Both the position numbers and the translations under genes were made by a program. 5,605 nt of DNA from Actinomycetota bacterium. Lineage in GTDB: Bacteria; Actinomycetota; Actinomycetes; Nanopelagicales; Nanopelagicaceae. Every line of letters starts with the position of its first letter. Position 1 is the stretch's first letter. Under the pieces are notes generated by a model, which had not been told where the DNA came from, did not search any database, and worked only from the letters and a program-made list of their open reading frames with translations. Shown here one piece after another: positions 1-5,605 of this stretch. Where the stretch lies: positions 1-5,605 of the forward strand of contig CANGVO010000071.1 in the NCBI GenBank assembly GCA_947457445.1, read 5' to 3'.

Positions 1-28
1 CTGTAGTTCCTGCAAGTAGTCTAGAACC

Positions 29-1063
29 ATGCCACATAGTTCAACTACCCCTGCCAAGCTTCCTTCGAATCAATTCGATCACTTTTATCGAGGCGGCAAT
101 CGCATCGGTGCATTGCGTCATGGCCCTGGTGGACCTATGCGGCCTGAAGAATGGATTGGTTCTGTAACCACTCGTTTCGGTGAAGCCGAACAAGGACTTT
201 CTCGATTGGCCGATGGAACTTTGCTACGTGATGCAATTAAGGCAGATCCGGATGGATGGCTCGGTGCAGATCACGTTAAGAATTTTGGGCTAAGCACAGA
301 AATTTTAATTAAGTTACTGGATCCTGATCAACGCCTTCCAGTTCACTACCATCCAAATAAAGCATTCGCTAAAACGCATTTAGGTTTAGATCATGGCAAA
401 ACCGAAGCTTGGATTATTTTGGAAGCACCAGCCGGTTCTGGAGTCGGTTTAGGTTTTGCCAAAGAACAGAACAAAGAAGATTTATTAAAATTAGTTCGCG
501 CCCAAGATTCTGCGGCACTTCTGGCATCTCTTCGCAGAACTGAAGTAAAAGTTGGAGATGCTGTACTTGTACCTGCGGGTGTTGCACATGCGATCGATGC
601 CGGAATTTTTGTATTAGAACTTCAGGAACCGACAGATCTCAGCGCTCTTTTAGAATGGGAAGGCTTTGCAGTCGATGGCATTAAAGATGGGCACCTCGGG
701 CTGGGTTTTGAAACAGTTACCGATGCGTTAAAGCTTGATCCGCTAACGGATGCTGAATTTGATTCATTAATCACCAACACTGCGTTCTCGGGTGGATCAC
801 TTCGCTCAGTTCTGCCGCTTAAATCTGATGGATATTTCCGTGCTCATCTGGCGCCAGGAACCGGTGAATTTCCTGCAGGTTTCGCAGTCGCTTTAGTTCT
901 AGATGGTGATGGAGAAATTAACTTCGACAATGCCGGCAAGATGGCAACATCAAAAGGCGATGCAATCGTGATTCCATTCTCCGCTGGATCATTTTCGATC
1001 TCTGGTTCAAATGCAATCGTTTGTCGCCCACCACTTGCAGAATTGGCACGAGTCGCCGAATAA
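29..1063 (+). CDS. manA: Class I mannose-6-phosphate isomerase-like cupin protein
   Basis: Predicted cytosolic, metal-dependent aldose-ketose phosphate isomerase of the phosphomannose isomerase type I family, which interconverts mannose 6-phosphate and fructose 6-phosphate. The 344-residue protein carries the cupin metal site: His106 and His108 in the LPVHYHPN segment (family norm is Gln-x-His, so the first ligand appears replaced by His), Glu126 in GKTEAW, and His187 in VPAGVAHAI. The following LELQEPTDLS (197-206) matches the conserved strand after the last ligand. The C-terminal part (about 255-335) looks like the second, degenerate cupin domain. Length is near that of the short bacterial type (roughly 310-390 residues). 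The ATG at 29 is chosen because family-like sequence (NQFDHFYRGGNRIG) begins by residue 14; no clear Shine-Dalgarno precedes it. Bases 1-28 hold several TAG triplets (4-6, 17-19, 22-24), so an upstream gene may end there. The stop lies 2 bases before the FGGY kinase, implying co-transcription. Fold assignment is firm; mannose 6-phosphate as the true substrate is inferred. Confidence 0.87.
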   Translation: MPHSSTTPAKLPSNQFDHFYRGGNRIGALRHGPGGPMRPEEWIGSVTTRFGEAEQGLSRLADGTLLRDAIKADPDGWLGADHVKNFGLSTEILIKLLDPDQRLPVHYHPNKAFAKTHLGLDHGKTEAWIILEAPAGSGVGLGFAKEQNKEDLLKLVRAQDSAALLASLRRTEVKVGDAVLVPAGVAHAIDAGIFVLELQEPTDLSALLEWEGFAVDGIKDGHLGLGFETVTDALKLDPLTDAEFDSLITNTAFSGGSLRSVLPLKSDGYFRAHLAPGTGEFPAGFAVALVLDGDGEINFDNAGKMATSKGDAIVIPFSAGSFSISGSNAIVCRPPLAELARVAE

Positions 1064-1065
1064 AA

Positions 1066-2382
1066 ATGTCCCAAGAAATTCTGATTGGCGTCGATATTGG
1101 GACCTCGCGTTTAAAAGCGGTGGCCACAGATTTGCAGTTAAAAGTCTTGGCCGAATATGCCGAGCCGACTCCATGGAAGCATGAAAAAAACTTCAGCGAC
1201 ATCGACATGTTGCTGCTCGCTAAAACCGTAATAACTGTCGCCTCTAAGGCCGCAGAAATCGCAGGTGGCAAAGTCGTCGCTATTGGATTTACGGGTTTTA
1301 GCGAAACTGGTGTTTTGATTGATGGCGCAGGAAATCCGCTTGCACCTGGATTGGCTTGGCATGATCCGCGAGGAATTACCGAACCAATTCTCAAAGAACT
1401 TGGCGATTTTGAATTTCGTGCGCGTGCAGGTGCGTTATTAAATGAAATTGCAACCATTTCAAAAACTCTATGGTTGAACGATAATTTTCCAGCGACAAAG
1501 AAAGCAAAACACTTTCTTTCAGCGCCTGAATGGGTCGCATATTGCTTAGGTGCCGAGCCTGTAAATGAACTTTCGCTGGTTAGTCGAACTGGATTCTTTG
1601 ATGTTGAATCACGTAAACCTTGGGAAGAGGCGATTTCCCTAGTTGGTGGTGGTAAAGACTATTTAGCCAGACTTGTCGTTGCTGGAGAAGCGATTGGAAT
1701 CGTTAACGATAAGGCGCCCGAAAATTTAAGAGGTGCAGTAATTACTATCGCTGGCCACGATCATTTCACAGCTGCTTACTACTGTGGCGCAATCAATGAA
1801 GGATCGCTCTTTGATTCGATGGGAACTGCCGAAGCTTTATTGCGTACCTTTAAATCACCTTTAACTAGAGATGCGATCGCTGAGTTAGCTGCAGCAAATG
1901 TTGGTTTGAGCTGTTCAGTTATCGCCGATCATTACACACTGCTTGGCGCACTTCCTACGGGACTTACTTTGGAACGAACCTGCTCGCTTCTTGGAGTTTC
2001 AACACGTGAGGAAAAAATTGCACTTGGTGAAGCGGCCTTGAAAATTGATCCGAGCACGAGCGCAATGCGCGTCGTAAATGACTATCACGGCTTATCAATT
2101 ACCAATTTAGATGATGCGGTATCACCGGGTGCTCTCTTTCGTGCAACAGTAGAACATTTGGTAGATGATTCGACAGAGATGGTTGCGCTTATGGAGAAGT
2201 ACACCGGAAAGGCAGAAAGCGTCATTATCGCTGGAGGTTGGATTAAGAATCCGGTGATTGCAGCAGCTAAAGAGAAGCAATTTGGAAAGTTTAAAGTTTC
2301 AGATGCCACCGAAGCCGGCGCTACTGGCGCTGCCGAATTTGCTGGGATCGCGGCGGGAATTTTTAAATTAAGAACTAATTAA
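1066..2382 (+). CDS. FGGY-family carbohydrate kinase, substrate unassigned
   Basis: Predicted cytosolic ATP-dependent kinase of a sugar, probably a ketose or polyol, of the FGGY family (ASKHA fold). In the 438-residue product the N-terminal domain opens with the phosphate loop VDIGTSRLKAV (9-19); WHD (98-100) sits where sugar-contacting residues occur. The C-terminal domain holds GHDH (230-233), with Asp232 the likely catalytic base, then DSMGTAEALL (250-259) for ATP phosphate binding, AGGWIKN (389-395) and EAGATGAA (416-423) of the adenosine pocket. At 438 residues it is shorter than xylulokinase or glycerol kinase (about 480-510) and far from AraB; the GHDH...DSxGTAE pattern recalls the poorly characterised YgcE-like FGGY branch. 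ATG 1066 is preferred because the phosphate loop starts eight residues later; an in-frame TTG at 1021 would overlap the isomerase by 43 bases and add a non-family 15-residue extension. No obvious Shine-Dalgarno is seen, so translation is probably coupled to the upstream gene ending at 1063. Family is certain; substrate is unknown. Confidence 0.9.
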   Translation: MSQEILIGVDIGTSRLKAVATDLQLKVLAEYAEPTPWKHEKNFSDIDMLLLAKTVITVASKAAEIAGGKVVAIGFTGFSETGVLIDGAGNPLAPGLAWHDPRGITEPILKELGDFEFRARAGALLNEIATISKTLWLNDNFPATKKAKHFLSAPEWVAYCLGAEPVNELSLVSRTGFFDVESRKPWEEAISLVGGGKDYLARLVVAGEAIGIVNDKAPENLRGAVITIAGHDHFTAAYYCGAINEGSLFDSMGTAEALLRTFKSPLTRDAIAELAAANVGLSCSVIADHYTLLGALPTGLTLERTCSLLGVSTREEKIALGEAALKIDPSTSAMRVVNDYHGLSITNLDDAVSPGALFRATVEHLVDDSTEMVALMEKYTGKAESVIIAGGWIKNPVIAAAKEKQFGKFKVSDATEAGATGAAEFAGIAAGIFKLRTN

Positions 2383-2383
2383 A

Positions 2384-3151
2384 TTACTTGTACTGCTCCA
2401 GAGTCCAAGCACGTACTCCACCAGCAACTCCAGCGGCATTGGGGACAATTACCACTTCATCGCCCATGCGATCCAAATCAGCTTGACGTATGCAACGTGC
2501 ATTTCCGCCGCCAATATAAAGACGATCCCACATAAAGACTGGGCGTAATTCATCCACCATTGCGCGGATTCGACGTGACCAAAAGGCATTTCCGAGACGG
2601 CGGCGCTCGTGCTCACCAATCCAAGTGTCATAAGTTGTGGCACGACGAACGGGTGCATGTGAGAATTCAATATGTGGCGAAAGTGAACCGCCGTAAAAAA
2701 TTGCAAAGCCAAGTCCGGTTCCTAAAGTAATCACGACTTCGTATCCAGAACCAGAGATAATTCCAGCGCCATGCACCTCAGCGTCATTTAATACGCGAGT
2801 TGGCATCGCTAACTTTTTGCTGAGAGCGCTTTGCATATCAAAGCCGCTCCATTGTTCTTGTAGTTCTGGATCGATACGAGTACGTGGACCGCTCTTAGTC
2901 ATGTAATGAGGTGTTGAAATAACAACACCGTGTCGAATCATTCCGGGCATACCAATTGTTGCGCGATATGTTGTTGGCAACGAATCTGATATTCCTTTGA
3001 TAGTTTCGATAAAACGCTCAGGTGAGAGCGGGTAAGGAGTTTCAATTCGGCCTGGCTTTGAGTGCATCGTGCCAGATTCGTCGAGAACACAGCTCTTTAA
3101 GAACAGTCCACCGCAGTCGACCGAGAGGGTTAAGCGTTCATCGTTAGCCAT
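2384..3151 (-). CDS. ROK-family sugar kinase, polyphosphate glucokinase-like
   Basis: Predicted cytosolic sugar kinase, most like the actinobacterial polyphosphate/ATP glucokinases that make glucose 6-phosphate. The 255-residue product shows the order of ROK motifs: N-terminal phosphate loop VDCGGLFLKS (11-20, Cys replacing the usual Ile/Leu), GMPG (67-70), LNDAEVHGAG (121-130) with Asp123 as likely catalytic base, the ITLGTGLGFA phosphate loop (141-150), IEFSHAPV (161-168) where PPGK has a similar EFGH segment, and LYIGGGNA (211-218) near the nucleotide site. The Cys-rich zinc motif of typical ROK repressors and hexokinases is absent, as in PPGK. There is no DNA-binding domain, so it is an enzyme and not a ROK repressor. 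ATG 3151 is chosen over an in-frame TTG at 3169 because GGGAAG (3160-3165) lies 8 bases upstream of it. It is the third gene of the araB-araD transcript, 40 bases after araD, and meets the FGGY kinase tail to tail. Phosphoryl donor and sugar are not determined by the sequence. Confidence 0.83.
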   Translation of the reverse strand: MANDERLTLSVDCGGLFLKSCVLDESGTMHSKPGRIETPYPLSPERFIETIKGISDSLPTTYRATIGMPGMIRHGVVISTPHYMTKSGPRTRIDPELQEQWSGFDMQSALSKKLAMPTRVLNDAEVHGAGIISGSGYEVVITLGTGLGFAIFYGGSLSPHIEFSHAPVRRATTYDTWIGEHERRRLGNAFWSRRIRAMVDELRPVFMWDRLYIGGGNARCIRQADLDRMGDEVVIVPNAAGVAGGVRAWTLEQYK

Positions 3152-3159
3152 TGGCCAAT

Positions 3160-3165
3160 CTTCCC
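3160..3165 (-). promoter_or_regulatory. Shine-Dalgarno site of the ROK kinase
   Basis: GGGAAG on the minus strand with 8 bases to the ATG at 3151. It decides the start in favour of this ATG over the upstream in-frame TTG at 3169, because the site would lie inside the coding region of the longer version. Confidence 0.5.
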
Positions 3166-3191
3166 ACAATAGTTAAGAAGAATAAAACCCG

Positions 3192-3854
3192 CTATTTTCC
3201 GCGCTGACCGTAGATATTCTGATAGCGGTCATACAACTTATCGATGCTTTCTTGGTCAATTAGTTGCAAGGTGCCAAGCGTTTTTGCGATCCAAGTTGTC
3301 TTTGCAACATCTTCACACATAACCGCTGATTTCACTGCTGCCGTTGCATCTTTACCTATTGAGAAGACGCCGTGATTTTTCATAATTACAGCAGATGAAC
3401 GGTGTCCTGTAAGGGTTTCTACAACGCCTTTGCCGATTGCATCATTGCCAATTAACGCAAAAGGACCGAGTGGAATTTCTCCACCGAATTCATCTGCCAT
3501 TGCTGTAAGTGCGCAAGGAATAGAACTGTGAACTGCACTCCAAGCGGCTGCATAATTTGAATGTGTGTGCACAACGCCACCAACATCTTTCATGTGACGG
3601 TAAATGTAAGCGTGAGTGTATGTATCACTTGAAGGCGAAAGTTCACCTTCAAGGACTTTTCCATCAAGATCGCAAATAATCATTTGTGAAGGTTTTAAAT
3701 CTTCATAACTAACACCGCTTGGTTTAATCATAAAACGATCACCATCGGACATGCGCTCGGACACATTTCCTGCTGTCCATGCGACTAATCCATAACGTTG
3801 CAAGTCAATATTTAATTTGCAAACTTTTTCGCGTAACTCTTTCTTTCCGCTCAT
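3192..3854 (-). CDS. araD: L-ribulose-5-phosphate 4-epimerase
   Basis: Class II aldolase/epimerase family enzyme, cytosolic and metal dependent, converting L-ribulose 5-phosphate to D-xylulose 5-phosphate, the last dedicated step of L-arabinose breakdown. In the 220-residue product (E. coli AraD has 231) one sees TAGNVSERM (27-35), IKPSGV (43-48, phosphate binding), SSDTYTH (75-81) with Asp77, GGVVHTHSNYAA (92-103) with metal ligands His96 and His98, MADEFGGEIP (119-128) with Asp121 aligning with the catalytic Asp120 of E. coli, and KNHGVFSIG (159-167) with the third metal ligand His161. The C-terminal IYGQ has Tyr215 aligning with catalytic Tyr229 of E. coli, which favours epimerase over the related L-fuculose-phosphate aldolase. 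The ATG overlaps the last base of the araB TAA stop (TAATG), and a good AAGGAAGG site lies 6 bases upstream, so translation is probably coupled. The adjacent ribulokinase gene strongly supports the assignment. No truncation is seen. Confidence 0.95.
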   Translation of the reverse strand: MSGKKELREKVCKLNIDLQRYGLVAWTAGNVSERMSDGDRFMIKPSGVSYEDLKPSQMIICDLDGKVLEGELSPSSDTYTHAYIYRHMKDVGGVVHTHSNYAAAWSAVHSSIPCALTAMADEFGGEIPLGPFALIGNDAIGKGVVETLTGHRSSAVIMKNHGVFSIGKDATAAVKSAVMCEDVAKTTWIAKTLGTLQLIDQESIDKLYDRYQNIYGQRGK

Positions 3855-5554
3855 TACTTGCCTTCCTTAGATGTGAGTGCACGATCGCGAATTGCGCGCA
3901 GAGAATGCATCGCACCGTTGTGACCGAAGGATTCGTAAAGTTCGTTGTAATGCTTATACAGCTGGTCATAAATTGCCGCATTTGCAGCAATTGGTAAGTA
4001 GCGATCTTGCGCAACTCCACCCATTGCAGCCGCCGCGCTTTGGACATCTTTATAAGCGCCAGCCGCAACCGCCGCGTGAATTGCCGAGCCAAGCGCTGGA
4101 CCTTGTGCAGATTTAATAATCGTAATTGGCATATTTAAGACGTCGGCATATATCTGCATGACAAATTTATTTTTAATTAACCCACCCGCGGCGATAAACT
4201 CTTTAACTGGAACACCAGATTCATTAAAAGTTTGAACAATTTTTCGCGCACCATAAGCCGTTGATTCAACGATCGCCCGATAAATTTCTTCAGGTTTTGT
4301 GGAAAGTGTTAGACCCATTATTAGCCCTGATAACTGGTGATCTACGAGCGTCGAACGGTTACCGCTCTGCCAATCCAATGCGACCAATCCATGTGCACCC
4401 ACTCGTTGCAGACTGGCTAGGTCAGATAAATAATTATGTATATCAACGCCTTTTGCCTCTGCCGCGGCGGTGTAATCCGCTGGCGCGTAATTATTGGCGA
4501 ACCATCCGAAGATATCTCCAACACCAGATTGGCCTGCTTCATAGCCAAGAGCACCGTCAATGATTCCGCCATCAACGACGCCGCACATTCCGGGAACTTC
4601 TGCAAACTTTTCCGAAACCATTACGTGGCAAGTCGATGTGCCCATGATTGCAACCATCTGTCCTGGGTTAACCGCATTGGCTGCGGCAGAAGTTACGTGG
4701 GCATCAACATTTCCAACGGCAACCGCTATACCTTCAGGCAATCCTGTCCACTTTGCTGCTTCGGCAGTTAACTTGCCCGCAACTGCACCAAGCTGACCGA
4801 TTTGATGTTCGAGTTTTTCAGATATGAAATTTTCAAACTTTGGATTGAGGGCTGCTAAATATTCTTTACTCGGATATTTTCCGTCTTGATAAATGCCTTT
4901 ATATCCGGCTGTACAAATGTTGCGCACATAGTTTCCGCAGAGTTGCCAAATAATCCAGTCCGCAGCCTCCACCCATTTATCCATAGCGTTATAAATCTCT
5001 GGCGCATCTTCTAAAACTTGTAGCGCTTTTGCGAACTCCCATTCTGAAGAAATTTTGCCACCATAACGAGAAATCCATGGCTCTTTACGTGAATGGGCGA
5101 GATCAGTTATTCGATCTGCATGTGACTGTGCCGAGTGATGTTTCCATAACTTCACATAAGCATGTGGATTCTTAGCGAACTCTGCAATTTCAGATAGCGG
5201 TGTGCCATCTGCTTTAACCGGCAAAATTGTGCATGCAGTGAAATCAGTTGTGATACCGATTACTGATTCAGGATTAATTCCTGACTCTTTGAGAACAGCC
5301 GGAACGGTAACTTTTAGAACATCTACATAATCTGATGGAACTTGCAGCGCCCAATCTGGTGGCAATTTGGCACCAGATGCGGGCAATACATCTTCAATAA
5401 CTGCGTGGGGATATTCGTGGACAGCGGTTGCAATCTCTGCCCCATCGGATACGCGAACTAAAAGCGCACGACCAGAAAGTGTTCCGTAATCAACACCAAT
5501 TACATATTTATTAGCAGCGTTATCTGACACAGGAGAGAGCCTACCGCAGCCCAT
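3854..5554 (-). CDS. araB: L-ribulokinase
   Basis: FGGY-family kinase that phosphorylates L-ribulose to L-ribulose 5-phosphate with ATP in the cytosol, the second step of the L-arabinose isomerase pathway. The 566-residue product has normal AraB length (B. subtilis about 560, E. coli 566). Visible motifs: phosphate loop GVDYGTLSGRALLV (20-33), TTDFTACT (102-109), KLWKHHSAQSHADRI (135-149), YGGKISSEWEFAKALQVLEDAPE (164-186) which is typical of AraB, WVEAADWIIWQLCG (194-207), GNVDAHV (281-287) with Asp284 as catalytic base, MGTSTCHVM (304-312), GYEAGQSGVGDIFGWF (337-352), DWQSGNRS (394-401), the FGGY-like GLTLSTKPEEIYRAIVESTAYG (414-435), AAGGLIKNKFVMQIYADV (455-472) and GPALGSAIHAA (485-495). 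ATG 5554 has AGTAGG at a tight 3-base spacing; GTG 5530 (GGTAGG 9 bases upstream, no MGCGRLSP extension) is an alternative giving 558 residues. It is first in the araB-araD-ROK transcript, and divergent from the gene at 5597. Function is secure; the exact start is not. Confidence 0.96.
   Translation of the reverse strand: MGCGRLSPVSDNAANKYVIGVDYGTLSGRALLVRVSDGAEIATAVHEYPHAVIEDVLPASGAKLPPDWALQVPSDYVDVLKVTVPAVLKESGINPESVIGITTDFTACTILPVKADGTPLSEIAEFAKNPHAYVKLWKHHSAQSHADRITDLAHSRKEPWISRYGGKISSEWEFAKALQVLEDAPEIYNAMDKWVEAADWIIWQLCGNYVRNICTAGYKGIYQDGKYPSKEYLAALNPKFENFISEKLEHQIGQLGAVAGKLTAEAAKWTGLPEGIAVAVGNVDAHVTSAAANAVNPGQMVAIMGTSTCHVMVSEKFAEVPGMCGVVDGGIIDGALGYEAGQSGVGDIFGWFANNYAPADYTAAAEAKGVDIHNYLSDLASLQRVGAHGLVALDWQSGNRSTLVDHQLSGLIMGLTLSTKPEEIYRAIVESTAYGARKIVQTFNESGVPVKEFIAAGGLIKNKFVMQIYADVLNMPITIIKSAQGPALGSAIHAAVAAGAYKDVQSAAAAMGGVAQDRYLPIAANAAIYDQLYKHYNELYESFGHNGAMHSLRAIRDRALTSKEGK
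3861..3868 (-). promoter_or_regulatory. Shine-Dalgarno site of araD inside the end of araB
   Basis: AAGGAAGG on the minus strand, 6 bases before the araD ATG at 3854 and lying within the last codons of araB. With the TAATG stop/start overlap it indicates reinitiation or coupled translation of AraB and AraD. Confidence 0.7.
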
Positions 5555-5596
5555 ATTCCTACTGCTAGAGTTGAAAAACTTTAATAAGGAGATCTG
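5555..5596. promoter_or_regulatory. Divergent control region between araB and the gene at 5597
   Basis: These 42 bases (66 if araB starts at GTG 5530) are all that separate two oppositely directed starts, so the promoters for both must overlap each other or extend into a coding region. The stretch is AT-rich. On the minus strand TATTAA (5582-5587 complement) is a possible -10 for araB, overlapping the opposite gene's ribosome site. A short imperfect inverted repeat, AGTT-GAAA-AACT (5569-5580), sits in the middle and could be part of an operator, but its arms are only 4 bases. TTGAAA at 5571 resembles a -35 box on the + strand, but no -10 fits before the start at 5597. The arrangement suggests joint control of both directions; no specific regulator can be named. 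Confidence 0.45.
5586..5591 (+). promoter_or_regulatory. Strong Shine-Dalgarno site for the gene starting at 5597
   Basis: AAGGAG with a 5-base spacer to ATG 5597. It is the best ribosome site in the window and the main reason for believing that a real gene begins at the right edge. Confidence 0.75.
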
Positions 5597-5605
5597 ATGA
5601 CTGTC
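5597..5605 (+). CDS. Start of a divergent gene, cut by the window edge
   Basis: Only three codons (Met-Thr-Val) are present, so the product cannot be identified. The start is supported by AAGGAG 5 bases upstream and by its position head-to-head with araB. In other actinobacteria the gene divergent from an arabinose operon is often its regulator, a transporter component, or araA; any of these would fit, and because araA is missing from the minus-strand operon it is a reasonable candidate. This is context only, not evidence from the protein. Confidence 0.6.

Noticed and set aside
1021..1065. TTG-initiated N-terminal extension of the FGGY kinase.
   Set aside because: It overlaps the isomerase gene, has no ribosome site, and adds residues not expected before the phosphate loop; ATG 1066 fits better.
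918..1457. Long minus-strand open frame across the isomerase/kinase junction.
   Set aside because: It is antisense to two well-supported genes, has low-complexity composition and no recognisable domain.
2366..2380. Inverted repeat AATTA-agaac-TAATT at the convergent junction, considered as a terminator.
   Set aside because: The stem has only five A-T pairs and no G-C pairs, with no following T-run of note; it would be too unstable.
3152..3169. TTG-initiated six-residue extension of the ROK kinase.
   Set aside because: The likely Shine-Dalgarno site at 3160-3165 would lie inside it; ATG 3151 has suitable spacing.
3192..3854. L-fuculose-phosphate aldolase instead of AraD.
   Set aside because: The SSDTYTH, MADEF and C-terminal IYGQ features and the overlap with araB favour the 4-epimerase.
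3805..4092. Second minus-strand frame overlapping the araB/araD junction.
   Set aside because: It lies in another frame of araB and araD, both of which have full family motifs; the product resembles nothing.
5571..5576. TTGAAA as a -35 box for the gene at 5597.
   Set aside because: A -10 box at normal spacing would fall at the start codon itself, leaving no room for the ribosome site.

Overview
This window looks like part of a sugar-catabolism region from a small-genome, moderately low-GC actinobacterium. All five complete genes encode carbohydrate-metabolism enzymes. The bases are fairly AT-rich, intergenic gaps are very short, and several proteins (the ROK kinase resembling polyphosphate glucokinase, the compact cupin isomerase, the AraB/AraD pair) have an actinobacterial flavour. 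A freshwater planktonic lineage of the Nanopelagicales type ('Ca. Planktophila'-like) would fit, but this is an inference from gene style and composition and not proven by any marker gene here.

Left part (29-2382, + strand): a two-gene unit with a 2-base gap. The first gene is a class I mannose-6-phosphate isomerase-like cupin protein. The second is a compact FGGY-family sugar kinase of unassigned substrate. They probably form the end of a longer operon entering from the left edge, and together could convert a free sugar to a central-pathway sugar phosphate.

Right part (2384-5554, - strand): an L-arabinose-type operon read right to left: L-ribulokinase (araB), L-ribulose-5-phosphate 4-epimerase (araD, overlapping araB by one base), and, 40 bases later, a small ROK-family kinase related to polyphosphate glucokinases. 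AraB makes L-ribulose 5-phosphate and AraD converts it to D-xylulose 5-phosphate for the pentose phosphate pathway. The isomerase that would supply L-ribulose (araA) is not in the window.

The two units converge with a single base between their stop codons (2382/2384) and no convincing terminator. At the far right, a 42-base divergent intergenic region separates araB from the start of a + strand gene with a strong Shine-Dalgarno site; only its first three codons are visible. There is no gene-free stretch above 300 bases. I saw no RNA gene, CRISPR array, insertion sequence or substantial repeat. The content is mostly ordinary metabolism; the least characterised elements are the isomerase/FGGY-kinase pair and the ROK kinase placed behind araBD.
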